Below, in pieces: positions 9,291-17,221 of a stretch of DNA of 34,285 nucleotides. Position numbers and translations under genes: made by a program. Source of the DNA: Clostridia bacterium (GTDB taxonomy: Bacteria > Bacillota > Clostridia > Christensenellales > Aristaeellaceae); assembly GCA_017460395.1 (NCBI GenBank), contig JAFUBA010000026.1:1-34285 (forward strand), in the 5' to 3' direction. How positions within the stretch are numbered: the stretch's first letter is position 1; every line of letters starts with the position of its first letter. The notes below the pieces were generated by a model. That model was given only the letters and a program-made list of their open reading frames with translations. It made no database searches and was not told where the DNA came from.

Positions 9291-9510
9291 CCGAATTTTA
9301 GCCTGCCGGTATAACGCTTTTCTTCGGGAACTTCGATACAATGATGCCTGTACCCACCGGGGCAGGTACCGCTCCTGGCCGAATTTTAGCCTGCCAGTAT
9401 ACAGATTTTCCCCAAGGTCCCCGGTACAATGTGACCGTACCCACCCGAATTGTAGCCTGTCCGTATGCAGAAATCCCCTGGAGCTTCCGGTAGAATCTGT
9501 CTGTACCCTT
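9291..9510. repeat. Three imperfect copies of a promoter-like repeat
   Basis: A unit beginning CCGAATTTTAGCCTGCC starts at 9291, 9379 and 9445 (CCGAATTGTAGCCTGTCC in the last). Each unit goes on to a TACAAT- or TAGAAT-type hexamer (GATACAATG, GGTACAATG, GGTAGAATC) and then TGTACCC or CGTACCC. The hexamers resemble -10 boxes on the plus strand. The spacings of 88 and 66 bases are irregular. The rest of the gene-free stretch 9196-9935 shows only a CTCCCTGCAGGGAG palindrome at 9729-9742 and no supportable gene. Confidence 0.55.
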
Positions 9511-9935
9511 CCGGGGAAAGGCTGCGAACTTACCAGACGGGTACCGATGCTATGCAGCGCCGCATGGTGTCAAAAAGCCTCTGCCAAACTACCAGGCTGC
9601 ATCACAGAGAGCTCATGTGCCTTGACCGCGCATCATTTGAAAGGAGGCGTATCTTCAGGAAATCCGGAGTCCCGAGCATTTGACTCCAGACGTATCACTC
9701 TCCCCATACCCTCACATGCAATGCCCTGCTCCCTGCAGGGAGGCATGCCTGCACCACACCCCATGCAGCCTGGCCTGCGCGTGAATGAACCTGGCCTCCC
9801 TTATTTACCACCACAAAGGTGGCCACGCTGACACGCACAGCAGACAGCTGTACCTCTCTTCGTCCGTGGTCCGGCAACGCAGCATATGTGCCGGACTGCC
9901 AGTAAGACATATCTCAGAACTATAGGAGGATCAAA

Positions 9936-10892
9936 ATGTCACATGAATACTCTGGCGTCATGCCAGGAAATGCAGCCAATGTACTCGATCAGGCAGCAGA
10001 GGTCAACATCACCAGCCTCTGGAAGAGATCTGCCGTTGCCACCCTGTGGAGTCACAACGAATACTTCTGCGAAATCTTCAACAAGTTGCTTTTCAGGCGC
10101 GACCAGATCAAGCCCGAAGATGTATCGAGCGCCACGAAGACGGAAATTGCCTGGATGCGTCTTTCAGAGGATGCCGGGTTCGAACTCAAGAATGCCGGAA
10201 ACCTCTGCAAGGAGGCAAATGGTGCCGATTACCATGCCCTCCTCGGCCTGGAGAACATGATTGATGCGGATCCCCTGTATGCCTTCCGCGTGATGCTTCT
10301 TGACGTCCTCAACTATGGCAGGCAGATTGGTGCCATTGAACAGGAACACGCAGAAGCTGTAGTAGAAAAGAATCCTCCGCCCGACGAGCAGGAGCCGCCA
10401 TATCTTCCGGGCATCGAACAGCTGAAAAGTTTCAGGAAGGGCGACAAGATCAAAAAAGCATTCACGATGGGCCTGTATTACGGGAAAGATCCATGGGATG
10501 GTCCGACACATCTGTACGGCATGATGGATTCTCCTCATACAGCGGATTGGGGCAAAGATTATCCCGGCGGTGATTATCCATCTTACATTGTGGATGTACG
10601 TCGGATCCCGGAGGAAATCCTGAATCAGTTTTCTCCCGAGCTGAAAGCTTTCCTCGGCTTCATCAAGTATGAGGGCGAAGAAGACGGGAAGCTGGGAGTG
10701 TTCGTGTCCCAAAACAAAGAAGTATTCAGCTCAGTGCCACCGATCGTCATGAATGCTCTGGTGGAAGTTACCGGTTCACCTGTCCTGGAGGAACTTATGA
10801 GCATGAAGGAGTTTGCGACTCCCGACGGTGGAACCAACGTGTGTGCAGGATTGGAGTATCTTGCTGGAAGAGAAGACGGTAAATTGACATGA
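9936..10892 (+). CDS. Rpn/PD-(D/E)XK nuclease-type (transposase-like) protein
   Basis: This is a 318-residue member of the recombination-promoting nuclease/putative transposase family that is abundant in Clostridia. The best landmarks are LLGLENMIDADPLYAFRVMLLDVLNYGRQ (given as shorter runs: LLGLEN, AFRVMLLD, LNYGRQI), the following FRKGDKIKKAFTMGLYYG and WDGPTHLYGM, and a late VDVRRI. In family members I remember, the LGIEN segment reads ENQ, part of the nuclease core; here it is ENM, which may mean loss of activity. The start ATG at 9936 has AGGAGG seven bases upstream. The usual long charged C-terminal tail is cut short (stop at 10890-10892), exactly where a dinD fragment begins. Confidence 0.7.
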   Translation: MSHEYSGVMPGNAANVLDQAAEVNITSLWKRSAVATLWSHNEYFCEIFNKLLFRRDQIKPEDVSSATKTEIAWMRLSEDAGFELKNAGNLCKEANGADYHALLGLENMIDADPLYAFRVMLLDVLNYGRQIGAIEQEHAEAVVEKNPPPDEQEPPYLPGIEQLKSFRKGDKIKKAFTMGLYYGKDPWDGPTHLYGMMDSPHTADWGKDYPGGDYPSYIVDVRRIPEEILNQFSPELKAFLGFIKYEGEEDGKLGVFVSQNKEVFSSVPPIVMNALVEVTGSPVLEELMSMKEFATPDGGTNVCAGLEYLAGREDGKLT

Positions 10893-10896
10893 ATGA

Positions 10897-11091
10897 AAGG
10901 GGCACTACTCGGAAGATACGCAGTGGCGCCGGTTCGAGGAAACTATTATCAGAGCCAGGGAAGCTTGTAAAAAGAGCGGTATCAACGCAGCCGGCCATTC
11001 TGCCGAAATCGGCAAAATGGTTGAGATTGGATCAGGCGCTTCTCGTATGATTGATGATTATGAGCTTTCCAACATGACCAGCTCCCTGTAA
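10897..11091 (+). pseudogene. dinD/phage-antirepressor-type fragment
   Basis: Although too short for ordinary gene calls, this open frame encodes EDTQWRRFEETIIRAREACKK (shorter landmarks: TQWRRF, RAREACKKSGIN, AAGHSAEIGKMVEIG, GASRMIDDYELS). DNA-damage-inducible protein D and related BRO-type proteins have the same order: YxxWxxFxxVIxKAxxAC, then a HFxxVxKx segment, then KxxDDYxLSRxACYLI. The frame runs out at YELSNMTSSL before the ACYLI part. There is no start codon and no ribosome site. It is about 65 codons of an original of roughly 280. Confidence 0.6.
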
Positions 11092-11342
11092 GTTATATGA
11101 TGGTCTGACGTTATCTCAGCTTTTGATGGACAAACATTCGTTTTGGTTGTAATATTTGTTTGAAATTCGGCAAGGCAAACAAATTACCGAATGCAAAACA
11201 ATCGAGACAAAATGCAGGCACAATCACTCTTCCTCCAGACCAGAAGTTTTTGGATATGAAGGCTGATCTCTGGCATTGGTTCTTTACTGTACCTGTTCTC
11301 AGAACGATCTGGAAGGGTCATAGGTGGTCTGTGGGTGTATAC

Positions 11343-11382
11343 GATTTTCACTCATCGATCCGTTCCGGATCTTGTGAAAATC
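11343..11382 (+). promoter_or_regulatory. Double-stem hairpin in the leader of the AlbA_2 gene
   Basis: GATTTTCAC (11343-11351) pairs perfectly with GTGAAAATC (11374-11382), and inside it GATCCG (11357-11362) pairs with CGGATC (11366-11371). The structure ends about 30 bases before the start codon and about 15 before the AAGGAGA ribosome site. No T run follows, so it is not a simple terminator; an operator or an RNA control element is likely. The rest of the gene-free stretch 11092-11413 is AT-rich and shows no gene. Confidence 0.5.
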
Positions 11383-11413
11383 AGTATATTCCCCGGAAAA
11401 GGAGAACGTTTTC

Positions 11414-12898
11414 ATGGCGAGTAAGTCTATTGACTATTTAAGAAGTCTTGTCCGGGAACTTGCCAAACTTCCTGACGAGATTGAACGTGTTGAATTCAAA
11501 TGTAATCAAGATGATCCCGAGCGTATTGCAAAATACATTTCCGGTCTGAGCAATGCAGCGGCATTAGACGAAAACCCACATGGATATCTTGTCTGGGGCA
11601 TCGATAACAATACACATGAAATTGTTGGGACGAAATTTCAATATCGTAAAGCACGTAAGGGTAACGAAGAACTTGAAGCTTGGCTTGCCCGCATGATCAC
11701 TCCAAGAATCAATTTCCGTTTTTATGAAATTCCGATGGAAGTTGATGATGCCGGCAATCAGAAACAGGTCGTACTATTGGAAATTCCCTGTGCTGAAACC
11801 GAACCAACTAAATATGGATCTACCGGATATATACGTGTTGGAAGCAATCTAAAGCCACTTGTCGAGTATAAGGTGAAAGAAGCAGAGCTTTGGAAGCGTT
11901 TTGATACGATGCCGTATGAATTGCGATTGGCACGAACGAACGCAACCGATGACGAAGTAATAGAGTCGTTAAATTTTTCAAAATATTATGAACTGCTTGA
12001 GCTGCCGATACCCAGAAGCCGCGAAAATATCCTTCAGAATTTTTTTGATGAAAAGTTTATCCGGAGAAATGATATCGGGAACTGGAACATTACAAATCTT
12101 GGCGTCCTGATGATTGGAAAAAACCTCAAGCAGTTTGAAGGACTTCTTAAACGTAGTGTCCGAGTGATCCAATATAAGGGGAATGATCGTTACCACGGAA
12201 TTCAGGAAAGAGAATTTGTCGGCGGATATGCTTATTCTCACGAGGAAATTGTTCAATATATCATGGCGATTATTCCGCAGGAGGAGATCCTTGACGGGAC
12301 AATCAGACGAAAGGTTTACCGGTTCCCGGAATTACCTATTCGTGAGCTGCTTGCCAACATCATGATTCACCAGGCACTGGATCAGAAGGGTACGAATCCG
12401 ATGGTAGAGATATTTGACAATCGGGTTGAGTTTTCCAACGCTGGAGCTCCCCTTGTGGCAATAGATAGAATCGTTGACACGGTACCTGTTTCCAGAAATG
12501 AAAACATGGCCGGTTTTATGCATAAGTGCGGTATTTGTGAAGAGCGGGGAAGCGGGTACGACAAAATCATTCTTTCAACCGGCCAAAACGAATTGTTGGC
12601 TCCGAGAATTGAGAATCAGAATAATCAGTTTACGAAAGTTATTCTGTTCGCTAAAGTTCCATTCGAAATGTCAACCAAGGAAGATCGCATCCGCACCTGC
12701 TATATGCAGGCATGTCTGGCATATGTAAAATTTGAATCCATCGGTAATGCAGATATCAGAAAGGTTTTTTCTTTGGATAGTAATAACACATACCGAGTTT
12801 CCCGTATCATTAAAGATACAATAGAGGCTGGCTTGATTAAGCCGGTAGATCCACAGACTGCGCCACGATATATGAAATACATTCCTTACTGGGCCTAA
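11414..12898 (+). CDS. Schlafen AlbA_2 domain / ATP-binding protein
   Basis: This 494-residue protein has the layout of COG2865 proteins. An N-terminal AlbA_2 (Schlafen) domain at about 15-140 carries ERVEFKCN, ISGLSNAAAL and GYLVWGIDNN. A middle winged-helix-like part follows, then a C-terminal HATPase_c_4 region with ELPIRELLANIMIH and VEIFDNRVEFSNAG at about 305-350, closing with EERGSGYDKI. A final helical segment at 430-490 looks like another winged helix. Such proteins are often annotated as transcriptional regulators or RecG-like helicase relatives, and some belong to phage-defence sets; the role here is not known. The start is fixed by AAGGAGA about eight bases before ATG. It stands alone, next to mobile-element debris, suggesting an acquired gene. 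The gene is more AT-rich than the operon downstream. Confidence 0.85.
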   Translation: MASKSIDYLRSLVRELAKLPDEIERVEFKCNQDDPERIAKYISGLSNAAALDENPHGYLVWGIDNNTHEIVGTKFQYRKARKGNEELEAWLARMITPRINFRFYEIPMEVDDAGNQKQVVLLEIPCAETEPTKYGSTGYIRVGSNLKPLVEYKVKEAELWKRFDTMPYELRLARTNATDDEVIESLNFSKYYELLELPIPRSRENILQNFFDEKFIRRNDIGNWNITNLGVLMIGKNLKQFEGLLKRSVRVIQYKGNDRYHGIQEREFVGGYAYSHEEIVQYIMAIIPQEEILDGTIRRKVYRFPELPIRELLANIMIHQALDQKGTNPMVEIFDNRVEFSNAGAPLVAIDRIVDTVPVSRNENMAGFMHKCGICEERGSGYDKIILSTGQNELLAPRIENQNNQFTKVILFAKVPFEMSTKEDRIRTCYMQACLAYVKFESIGNADIRKVFSLDSNNTYRVSRIIKDTIEAGLIKPVDPQTAPRYMKYIPYWA

Positions 12899-13151
12899 AT
12901 CTAAGTTGCTATCTGTGTCGATTGAGCTGTTAGGTGGATCCACCTTCATGCTTCGATCTCTGTCTCCAGCTTTGCTTTCTTCTGCAAGAAATTGACCGAA
13001 ATACAGATCACGGTTTGTACAGGAAGCTGTAGCCATCGCCTGGAACTCCTGATGACGATACAAACATGGCACCAGGTGTCCGGCCTCACGCCGGCACTCG
13101 TCTTTCTCAGCTCGCCTCTGCCACGCTACCATCTTAAGGAGGATTTTTTTC

Positions 13152-13604
13152 ATGCTTCAGATCGGCACCATCGCCCCTTCGTTCTCCCTGCCAGATCAGA
13201 ACGGCACCATGCATTCGCTCTCAGACTACCTCGGGCAGAAGGTTGTCCTGTACTTCTATCCAAAAGACATGACATCCGGTTGCACCAAGCAGGCCTGCAG
13301 CTTTGCAGAACTCTATCCGCAGTTCCGTGAAAAAGGTGCCGTAGTCATCGGCATCAGCAAAGATACCGTGGCCTCCCACAAGAAGTTCGAGGAAAAATAC
13401 GGTCTTCCCTTCACGCTGCTCTCTGACCCTGAAAAGGAAGTCCTGCAGGCATATGATGTCCTCGGCGAGAAGATGATGTACGGAAAGAAGACCACAGGCG
13501 TGATCCGAACCACCTATCTCATCGACGAGAAAGGCGTCATCACAAAGGCCTTTGGAAAAGTGAAAGCACAGGAAAACCCGTCACAGATGCTGGACGTTCT
13601 GTGA
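13152..13604 (+). CDS. bcp: Thioredoxin-dependent thiol peroxidase (BCP/PrxQ-type peroxiredoxin)
   Basis: This 150-residue cytosolic peroxiredoxin reduces hydrogen peroxide and organic hydroperoxides using thioredoxin. The thioredoxin-fold landmarks are present: APSFSLPDQNG near the N-terminus, VVLYFYPKDMTSGCTKQAC with the peroxidatic Cys44 and resolving Cys49 five residues apart as in BCP, then VVIGISKD, LLSDPEKEVLQAYDVLGEK, and RTTYLIDEKGVI. Length is normal for the family. The start follows AAGGAGG with a run of T's between it and the ATG. It is a single-gene unit, closed by a strong terminator, and is not co-transcribed with the sulfur operon, though both concern thiol chemistry. The 252-base gap before it (12899-13151) holds an AGGTGGATCCACCT palindrome and no gene. 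Confidence 0.93.
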   Translation: MLQIGTIAPSFSLPDQNGTMHSLSDYLGQKVVLYFYPKDMTSGCTKQACSFAELYPQFREKGAVVIGISKDTVASHKKFEEKYGLPFTLLSDPEKEVLQAYDVLGEKMMYGKKTTGVIRTTYLIDEKGVITKAFGKVKAQENPSQMLDVL

Positions 13605-13621
13605 CAAGCATACTACACGCG

Positions 13622-13652
13622 GCGCAGGGCTATATGCCCTGCGCTCTTTTTC
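13622..13652 (+). terminator. Rho-independent terminator of bcp
   Basis: GCGCAGGGC (13622-13630) pairs perfectly with GCCCTGCGC (13636-13644) around a TATAT loop, followed by TCTTTTT. It begins 18 bases after the stop codon. Confidence 0.93.
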
Positions 13653-13702
13653 GTTTCTCGGCCCTCATTCTTCTCGGGCAGATGAAGAGGATGCCCATTG
13701 TA

Positions 13703-14585
13703 TTACCGGAGAACAAGGTCCCTCTTTCCAATCACAAGTTTAACTTGCACTAAGTTGCAATTCCCAACGAAAAACAGACTGATGTTCTTGTTTTTACGTC
13801 CTGCCAGTCCTCGCTCAACGCTGGTAGATAAAGGATCTACCTGCATTTTACCGGAGAACAAGATTCCTCTTTTCAATCACAAGTTTAACTTGCACTAAGT
13901 TGCAATTCCCAAAGATAAACGGACTTTTGTTCTGTTTTTCGCAGTCTGCCCGTCCTCGCTCAACGCTGCTAGATAAAGGATCTACCTGCATTTTGCCGGA
14001 GAACAAGGTTCCTCTTTCCAATCGCAATTTTAACTTGCACTAAGTTGCAATTCCCAAAGGTAATCGGACTTTTGTTCTGCTTTCTCGTGTTCTGCCCGTC
14101 CTCGCTCAACGCTGCTAGAGAAAGGAACTACCTGCATTTTACCGCAGAACAAGGTTCCTCTTTCCAATCACAATTTTAACTTGCACTAAGTTGCAATTCC
14201 TAAAGAAAAGTGGACTTTTGTTCTGCTTTCTCGTGTTCTGCCCATCCTCGCTCAACGCTGGTGAACAAAGGGCCTGCCTGCATTTTACCGCAGAACAAGG
14301 TTCCTCTTTCCAGTCACAAGTTTAACTTGCACTAAGTTGCAATTCCCAAAGAATATCGGACTTTTGCTCTGCTTTCTCGTGTTCTGCCCGTCCTCGCTCA
14401 ACGCTGGTGAACAAAGGGCCTGCCTGCGTTTTACTGGAGAACAAGGTTCCTCTTTTCAAGCACAAGTTTAATTTGCACTAAGTTGCAAGTCCCGAAGAGA
14501 GTCGGACTTGTGTTCTGATTTTTCCTGTCCCTCGCTCAGACCTGGTAAACGAATGGCCTGCTGTTGTCTTATCGGCTTACAAAGT
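13703..14585. repeat. Six tandem copies of a ~146-bp repeat with phased TTGCA boxes
   Basis: The units can be aligned on GAACAAG at 13711, 13856, 14001, 14147, 14293 and 14439, giving periods of 145, 145, 146, 146 and 146. Each holds a nearly invariant core TTTAACTTGCACTAAGTTGCAA, in which TTGCA occurs twice exactly 10 bases apart. Most copies also carry the palindrome CAAGTTTAACTTG overlapping the first box. Copy 4 has GCAGAACAA and TTGTTCTGC as inverted flanks about 70 bases apart. The ends of each unit carry CCTCGCTCAACGCTG. The sixth copy is the most diverged. There is no gene in the array. Function is unknown: protein-binding iterons or a repeated RNA element are both possible. Confidence 0.9.
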
Positions 14586-14802
14586 TTCCCTTGCCGGAGC
14601 CGACGAATTTGTCTCAATCAATGCGCACATGTTCCACCCGGCACCTGCCAGTCTTTTGGGGATGATTCCTTTGATTTTCAGGAGTCCGACATAGCGCCGC
14701 ATCAGACGAACGCGGCAATCATGCAACGACTCATCCTGGAACAGCCACCCATGAATGCTGTGCCTTCTGATATAGCTGAAACCTATATCTGCCAATAGGA
14801 TT

Positions 14803-14817
14803 TTTGCATTATGCAAA
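14803..14817. promoter_or_regulatory. Operator-like palindrome before the sulfur operon
   Basis: TTTGCAT-T-ATGCAAA is a perfect 15-base palindrome, about 125 bases upstream of the first operon start. Its half-site includes TTGCA, the same pentamer that is phased in the upstream repeat array. It overlaps an in-frame ATG (14811) that lacks a good ribosome site, which is one reason to place the gene start further on. A TACTAT candidate -10 lies at 14833-14838, but no proper -35 fits. The stretch 14586-14942 otherwise holds no supportable gene. Confidence 0.4.
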
Positions 14818-14942
14818 GCATCATTCCCATGCTACTATTGGCGCACAGAAGCGTCCTGTCACCTATGAATTCACTGGGTGTATCACACAGGGCGAGCTGT
14901 TACGGCGACTTCTCAATTTCGCAGTGGGAGGCGGTGAATCCT

Positions 14943-15992
14943 ATGCCGAAGGCAGCCTGTGCGTTTGATATTTCCCCTGCATCATTCTTTGACCTTGATT
15001 TCGACTCCGTCACCATCCTTGACATTCGGGATCCCGACGCTGTGCTCGTCAACGGCATCCCCGGCGCGCTGAACATCCCCTACCGCACGCTGGGTGATGA
15101 CTTCAGCAGTATACCCAGAGATCGGCCGGTCTATGTGATCTGCTATGGCGGCGTCTGGAGTATCGATGTGACAGAAAAGCTTCGAGGAGCGGGGTATGAT
15201 GCATATAACCTCGCCGGCGGTTTCGAAGCCTGGCTCAAGTACGTCAATGACAGGCCGCCCGTAGAGATTGACGCAAAGGGGCTTCGATGTCCCGGCCCCA
15301 TCGTCAAAACAGCGGATGCCATCAAAACACTCAGAAACGGAGAGCGGGTGCGCGTCCAGGCCACTGAGGAAGCCTTCTCGTCGGATATCAGGGTGTGGGC
15401 GCAGCGCACGGGCAACGAGCTCATCAGCCTCGACACCGTGGACGGGGTGATCACTGCACTCATCCGGAAAAGGGGCAGCGGTGAGCCGATCAGGGAGGCC
15501 GGGGCTGCACCTGATTCTGCCGGCAATGACAAGACCTTCGTGGTGTTCAGCGGGGATCTGGACAAGACCATCGCGGCCTTCATCATCGCCAACGGCGCCG
15601 CAAGCCTTGGCCGCAAAGTGACGATGTTCTTTACCTTCTGGGGGCTGAACATTCTCAGAAAGCCCGAGAAGGTGTCTGTGCAAAAGTCCCTGATCGAGCG
15701 CATGTTCGGCTTCATGATGCCCCGCGGAACGAAAAAGCTCGGCCTCTCCCGCATGAATATGCTTGGCGCCGGCCCCAGGATGATCCGGGGCATCATGGCG
15801 CAGAAGGGCATTTCCTCCCTCGAGGAGCTGATCATCTCCGCACGTGCACACGGTGTCCGGCTGGTGGCCTGCCAGATGAGCATGGACGTGATGGGCATCC
15901 GCCAGGAGGAGCTCATCGACGGCGTGGAGCTTGGCGGCGTGGCGACCTTCATCGGCTCCGGCGAAACATCCGACATGAGCCTGTTCATCTGA
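14943..15992 (+). CDS. Rhodanese-TusA-DsrE2 sulfur-transfer fusion protein
   Basis: This 349-residue cytosolic protein strings together three sulfur-carrying domains. A rhodanese domain (about 8-105) has LDIRD, GALNIPY and the active-site loop with Cys68 in VICYGGVWS, ending LAGGFEAW. A TusA/SirA domain (about 108-178) has the hallmark KGLRCPGP with Cys116. A DsrE2/DsrE-like domain (about 196-349) has VVFSGDLDKTIAAF and Cys310 in VACQMSMDVMGI. The same trio usually forms the tail of CoA-disulfide/persulfide reductases; the FAD-NADH part is absent here. I prefer the ATG at 14943, preceded by GGGAGG, over 14811, since the extra 44 residues match no domain. It probably passes persulfide sulfur between partners. 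It opens the operon; the next gene is 110 bases on. Confidence 0.88.
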   Translation: MPKAACAFDISPASFFDLDFDSVTILDIRDPDAVLVNGIPGALNIPYRTLGDDFSSIPRDRPVYVICYGGVWSIDVTEKLRGAGYDAYNLAGGFEAWLKYVNDRPPVEIDAKGLRCPGPIVKTADAIKTLRNGERVRVQATEEAFSSDIRVWAQRTGNELISLDTVDGVITALIRKRGSGEPIREAGAAPDSAGNDKTFVVFSGDLDKTIAAFIIANGAASLGRKVTMFFTFWGLNILRKPEKVSVQKSLIERMFGFMMPRGTKKLGLSRMNMLGAGPRMIRGIMAQKGISSLEELIISARAHGVRLVACQMSMDVMGIRQEELIDGVELGGVATFIGSGETSDMSLFI

Positions 15993-16102
15993 GTCTTCCA
16001 GTTCAATTCAAAAGCGATTCATATGCCAAATCGGCAGAACCTCTTCAGAATAAACCCTTTTCAAAACACATTTTCAGAATCACCAAAGGAGATGCATTCC
16101 CT

Positions 16103-17221
16103 ATGAAACAACCTTCCAGACTGCTTCGGTTCTTCCTTCTTGCCATTGCCCTGCTCCTTGCCACACTGCCGGTTCTGTCTCTGGCAGAGGGCGACCTGGA
16201 GGCAAGCGTGCGCGCCTACCTCACCGGTGACAATAAAGGCGCCTCCGCCGCCGGCACGTTCCCGGACGGCACCAAGAGAAATGTTGGCGCAGGCGATGTC
16301 AATGCAAACTATGACACCTATACCTTCCTCGACATCCGCACGGACGACCAGTATGACATCGGCCACATCACCGGCTCCTATCACATCCCGTATGGTCCTC
16401 AGATCGCAGAGAGCTTCCGGTACATCCCGCTGGACAAGCCCGTGATCCTGGTCAGCAATGACGGCCAGCTCTCCTGGCAGCTCACCGGCGCCCTGAACGC
16501 TGTCCTGCAGAATGACGGCATCGACACCAAGATCATCTGCTGGCAGGGCGGCTATGTGACAGATGGCATCGATGCGGACAAGATCTCCACCGAGGCCGTG
16601 GCACTGCCGGAGGAGCCCAACGCCCTGAGCGAGGCCGGCAATCAGCTGCTGAGCGACTATTTTGCCGCACTTGAGAGCGCAAAGTGGGACAACTTCATTG
16701 TCGATGAGGCCACGACATGGGACATCATCGATGCCATCCGCAGCAATAAGAAGGACTACCTTGACGAATACGCCGTGGCGCTCCTGCCTGCCTTCGGCGG
16801 CACCTATGTGGGTCAGTTCAATGACAGCATCTTCCGCTCCGATTACGGCGGAGAGGCCGGTGCCAACACCCTCCTGAACATTTCCAAGGACAAGACCGTC
16901 CTGGTGGCCTGCGGCAGCGGCCAGACCTCTGACAACGTGGTCGGTGCCCTGCGCCTGCTGGGCTATGACGCCTACTCCGTAAGAAACGGCTGGGGCGGCA
17001 ACAAGGGCGAGGTGACAGGCGACGCGAAGGGCGGCGGCATCAATGCCTATGACGCAGCCCAGGTGGCCAACCGCAAAAAGGCGCTGTTCAGTGAGAACGT
17101 GACCGGCATCGGTCTGAGCGTGGGCAAGCTCATCGCCATCATCGCGGGCGTGGTGGTCGTGGCAGCCGTCGTGGTGCTGCTCATCCTGCGCCGGAAAAAG
17201 GCTAAGAAAGCCCATGCTTGA
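16103..17221 (+). CDS. Membrane-anchored extracytoplasmic double-rhodanese protein
   Basis: This 372-residue protein has a signal peptide (1-28), two rhodanese-like domains outside the membrane, and a C-terminal transmembrane helix (about 340-362) with a basic tail (RRKKAKKAHA). Domain one (about 65-160) has LDIRTDDQYDIGHITGSYHIPYG, but its active loop reads SNDGQLSW with Ser118 in place of Cys, so it is likely structural. Domain two (about 185-310) has Cys270 in VACGSGQTSDN and is the probable sulfurtransferase. The arrangement recalls E. coli YnjE, a multi-rhodanese sulfurtransferase also encoded beside an ABC importer and a CDP-alcohol transferase. The ribosome site AAAGGAG lies 12 bases before the ATG. 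Its end overlaps the next start by eight bases. Confidence 0.88.
   Translation: MKQPSRLLRFFLLAIALLLATLPVLSLAEGDLEASVRAYLTGDNKGASAAGTFPDGTKRNVGAGDVNANYDTYTFLDIRTDDQYDIGHITGSYHIPYGPQIAESFRYIPLDKPVILVSNDGQLSWQLTGALNAVLQNDGIDTKIICWQGGYVTDGIDADKISTEAVALPEEPNALSEAGNQLLSDYFAALESAKWDNFIVDEATTWDIIDAIRSNKKDYLDEYAVALLPAFGGTYVGQFNDSIFRSDYGGEAGANTLLNISKDKTVLVACGSGQTSDNVVGALRLLGYDAYSVRNGWGGNKGEVTGDAKGGGINAYDAAQVANRKKALFSENVTGIGLSVGKLIAIIAGVVVVAAVVVLLILRRKKAKKAHA

Noticed and set aside
11160-11441. Plus-strand frame overlapping the AlbA_2 start
   Set aside because: No domain and no ribosome site, and it crosses the hairpin and the true start.
12899-13151. Possible T-box or other riboswitch before bcp (TTAGGTGGATCCACC)
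   Set aside because: The short palindrome does not match the T-box core and no terminator/antiterminator pair is visible.
13703-14585. Tandem array considered as CRISPR
   Set aside because: Units are 146 bases, the whole unit is repeated and there are no short repeats with unique spacers or cas genes.
14577-14816. Minus-strand frame of 79 codons before the sulfur operon
   Set aside because: No ribosome site, no recognisable domain and a start overlapping the palindrome at 14803-14817.
14811-14942. Upstream in-frame start for the rhodanese-TusA-DsrE2 protein
   Set aside because: The extra 44 residues match no domain and lack a good ribosome site, whereas 14943 has GGGAGG.
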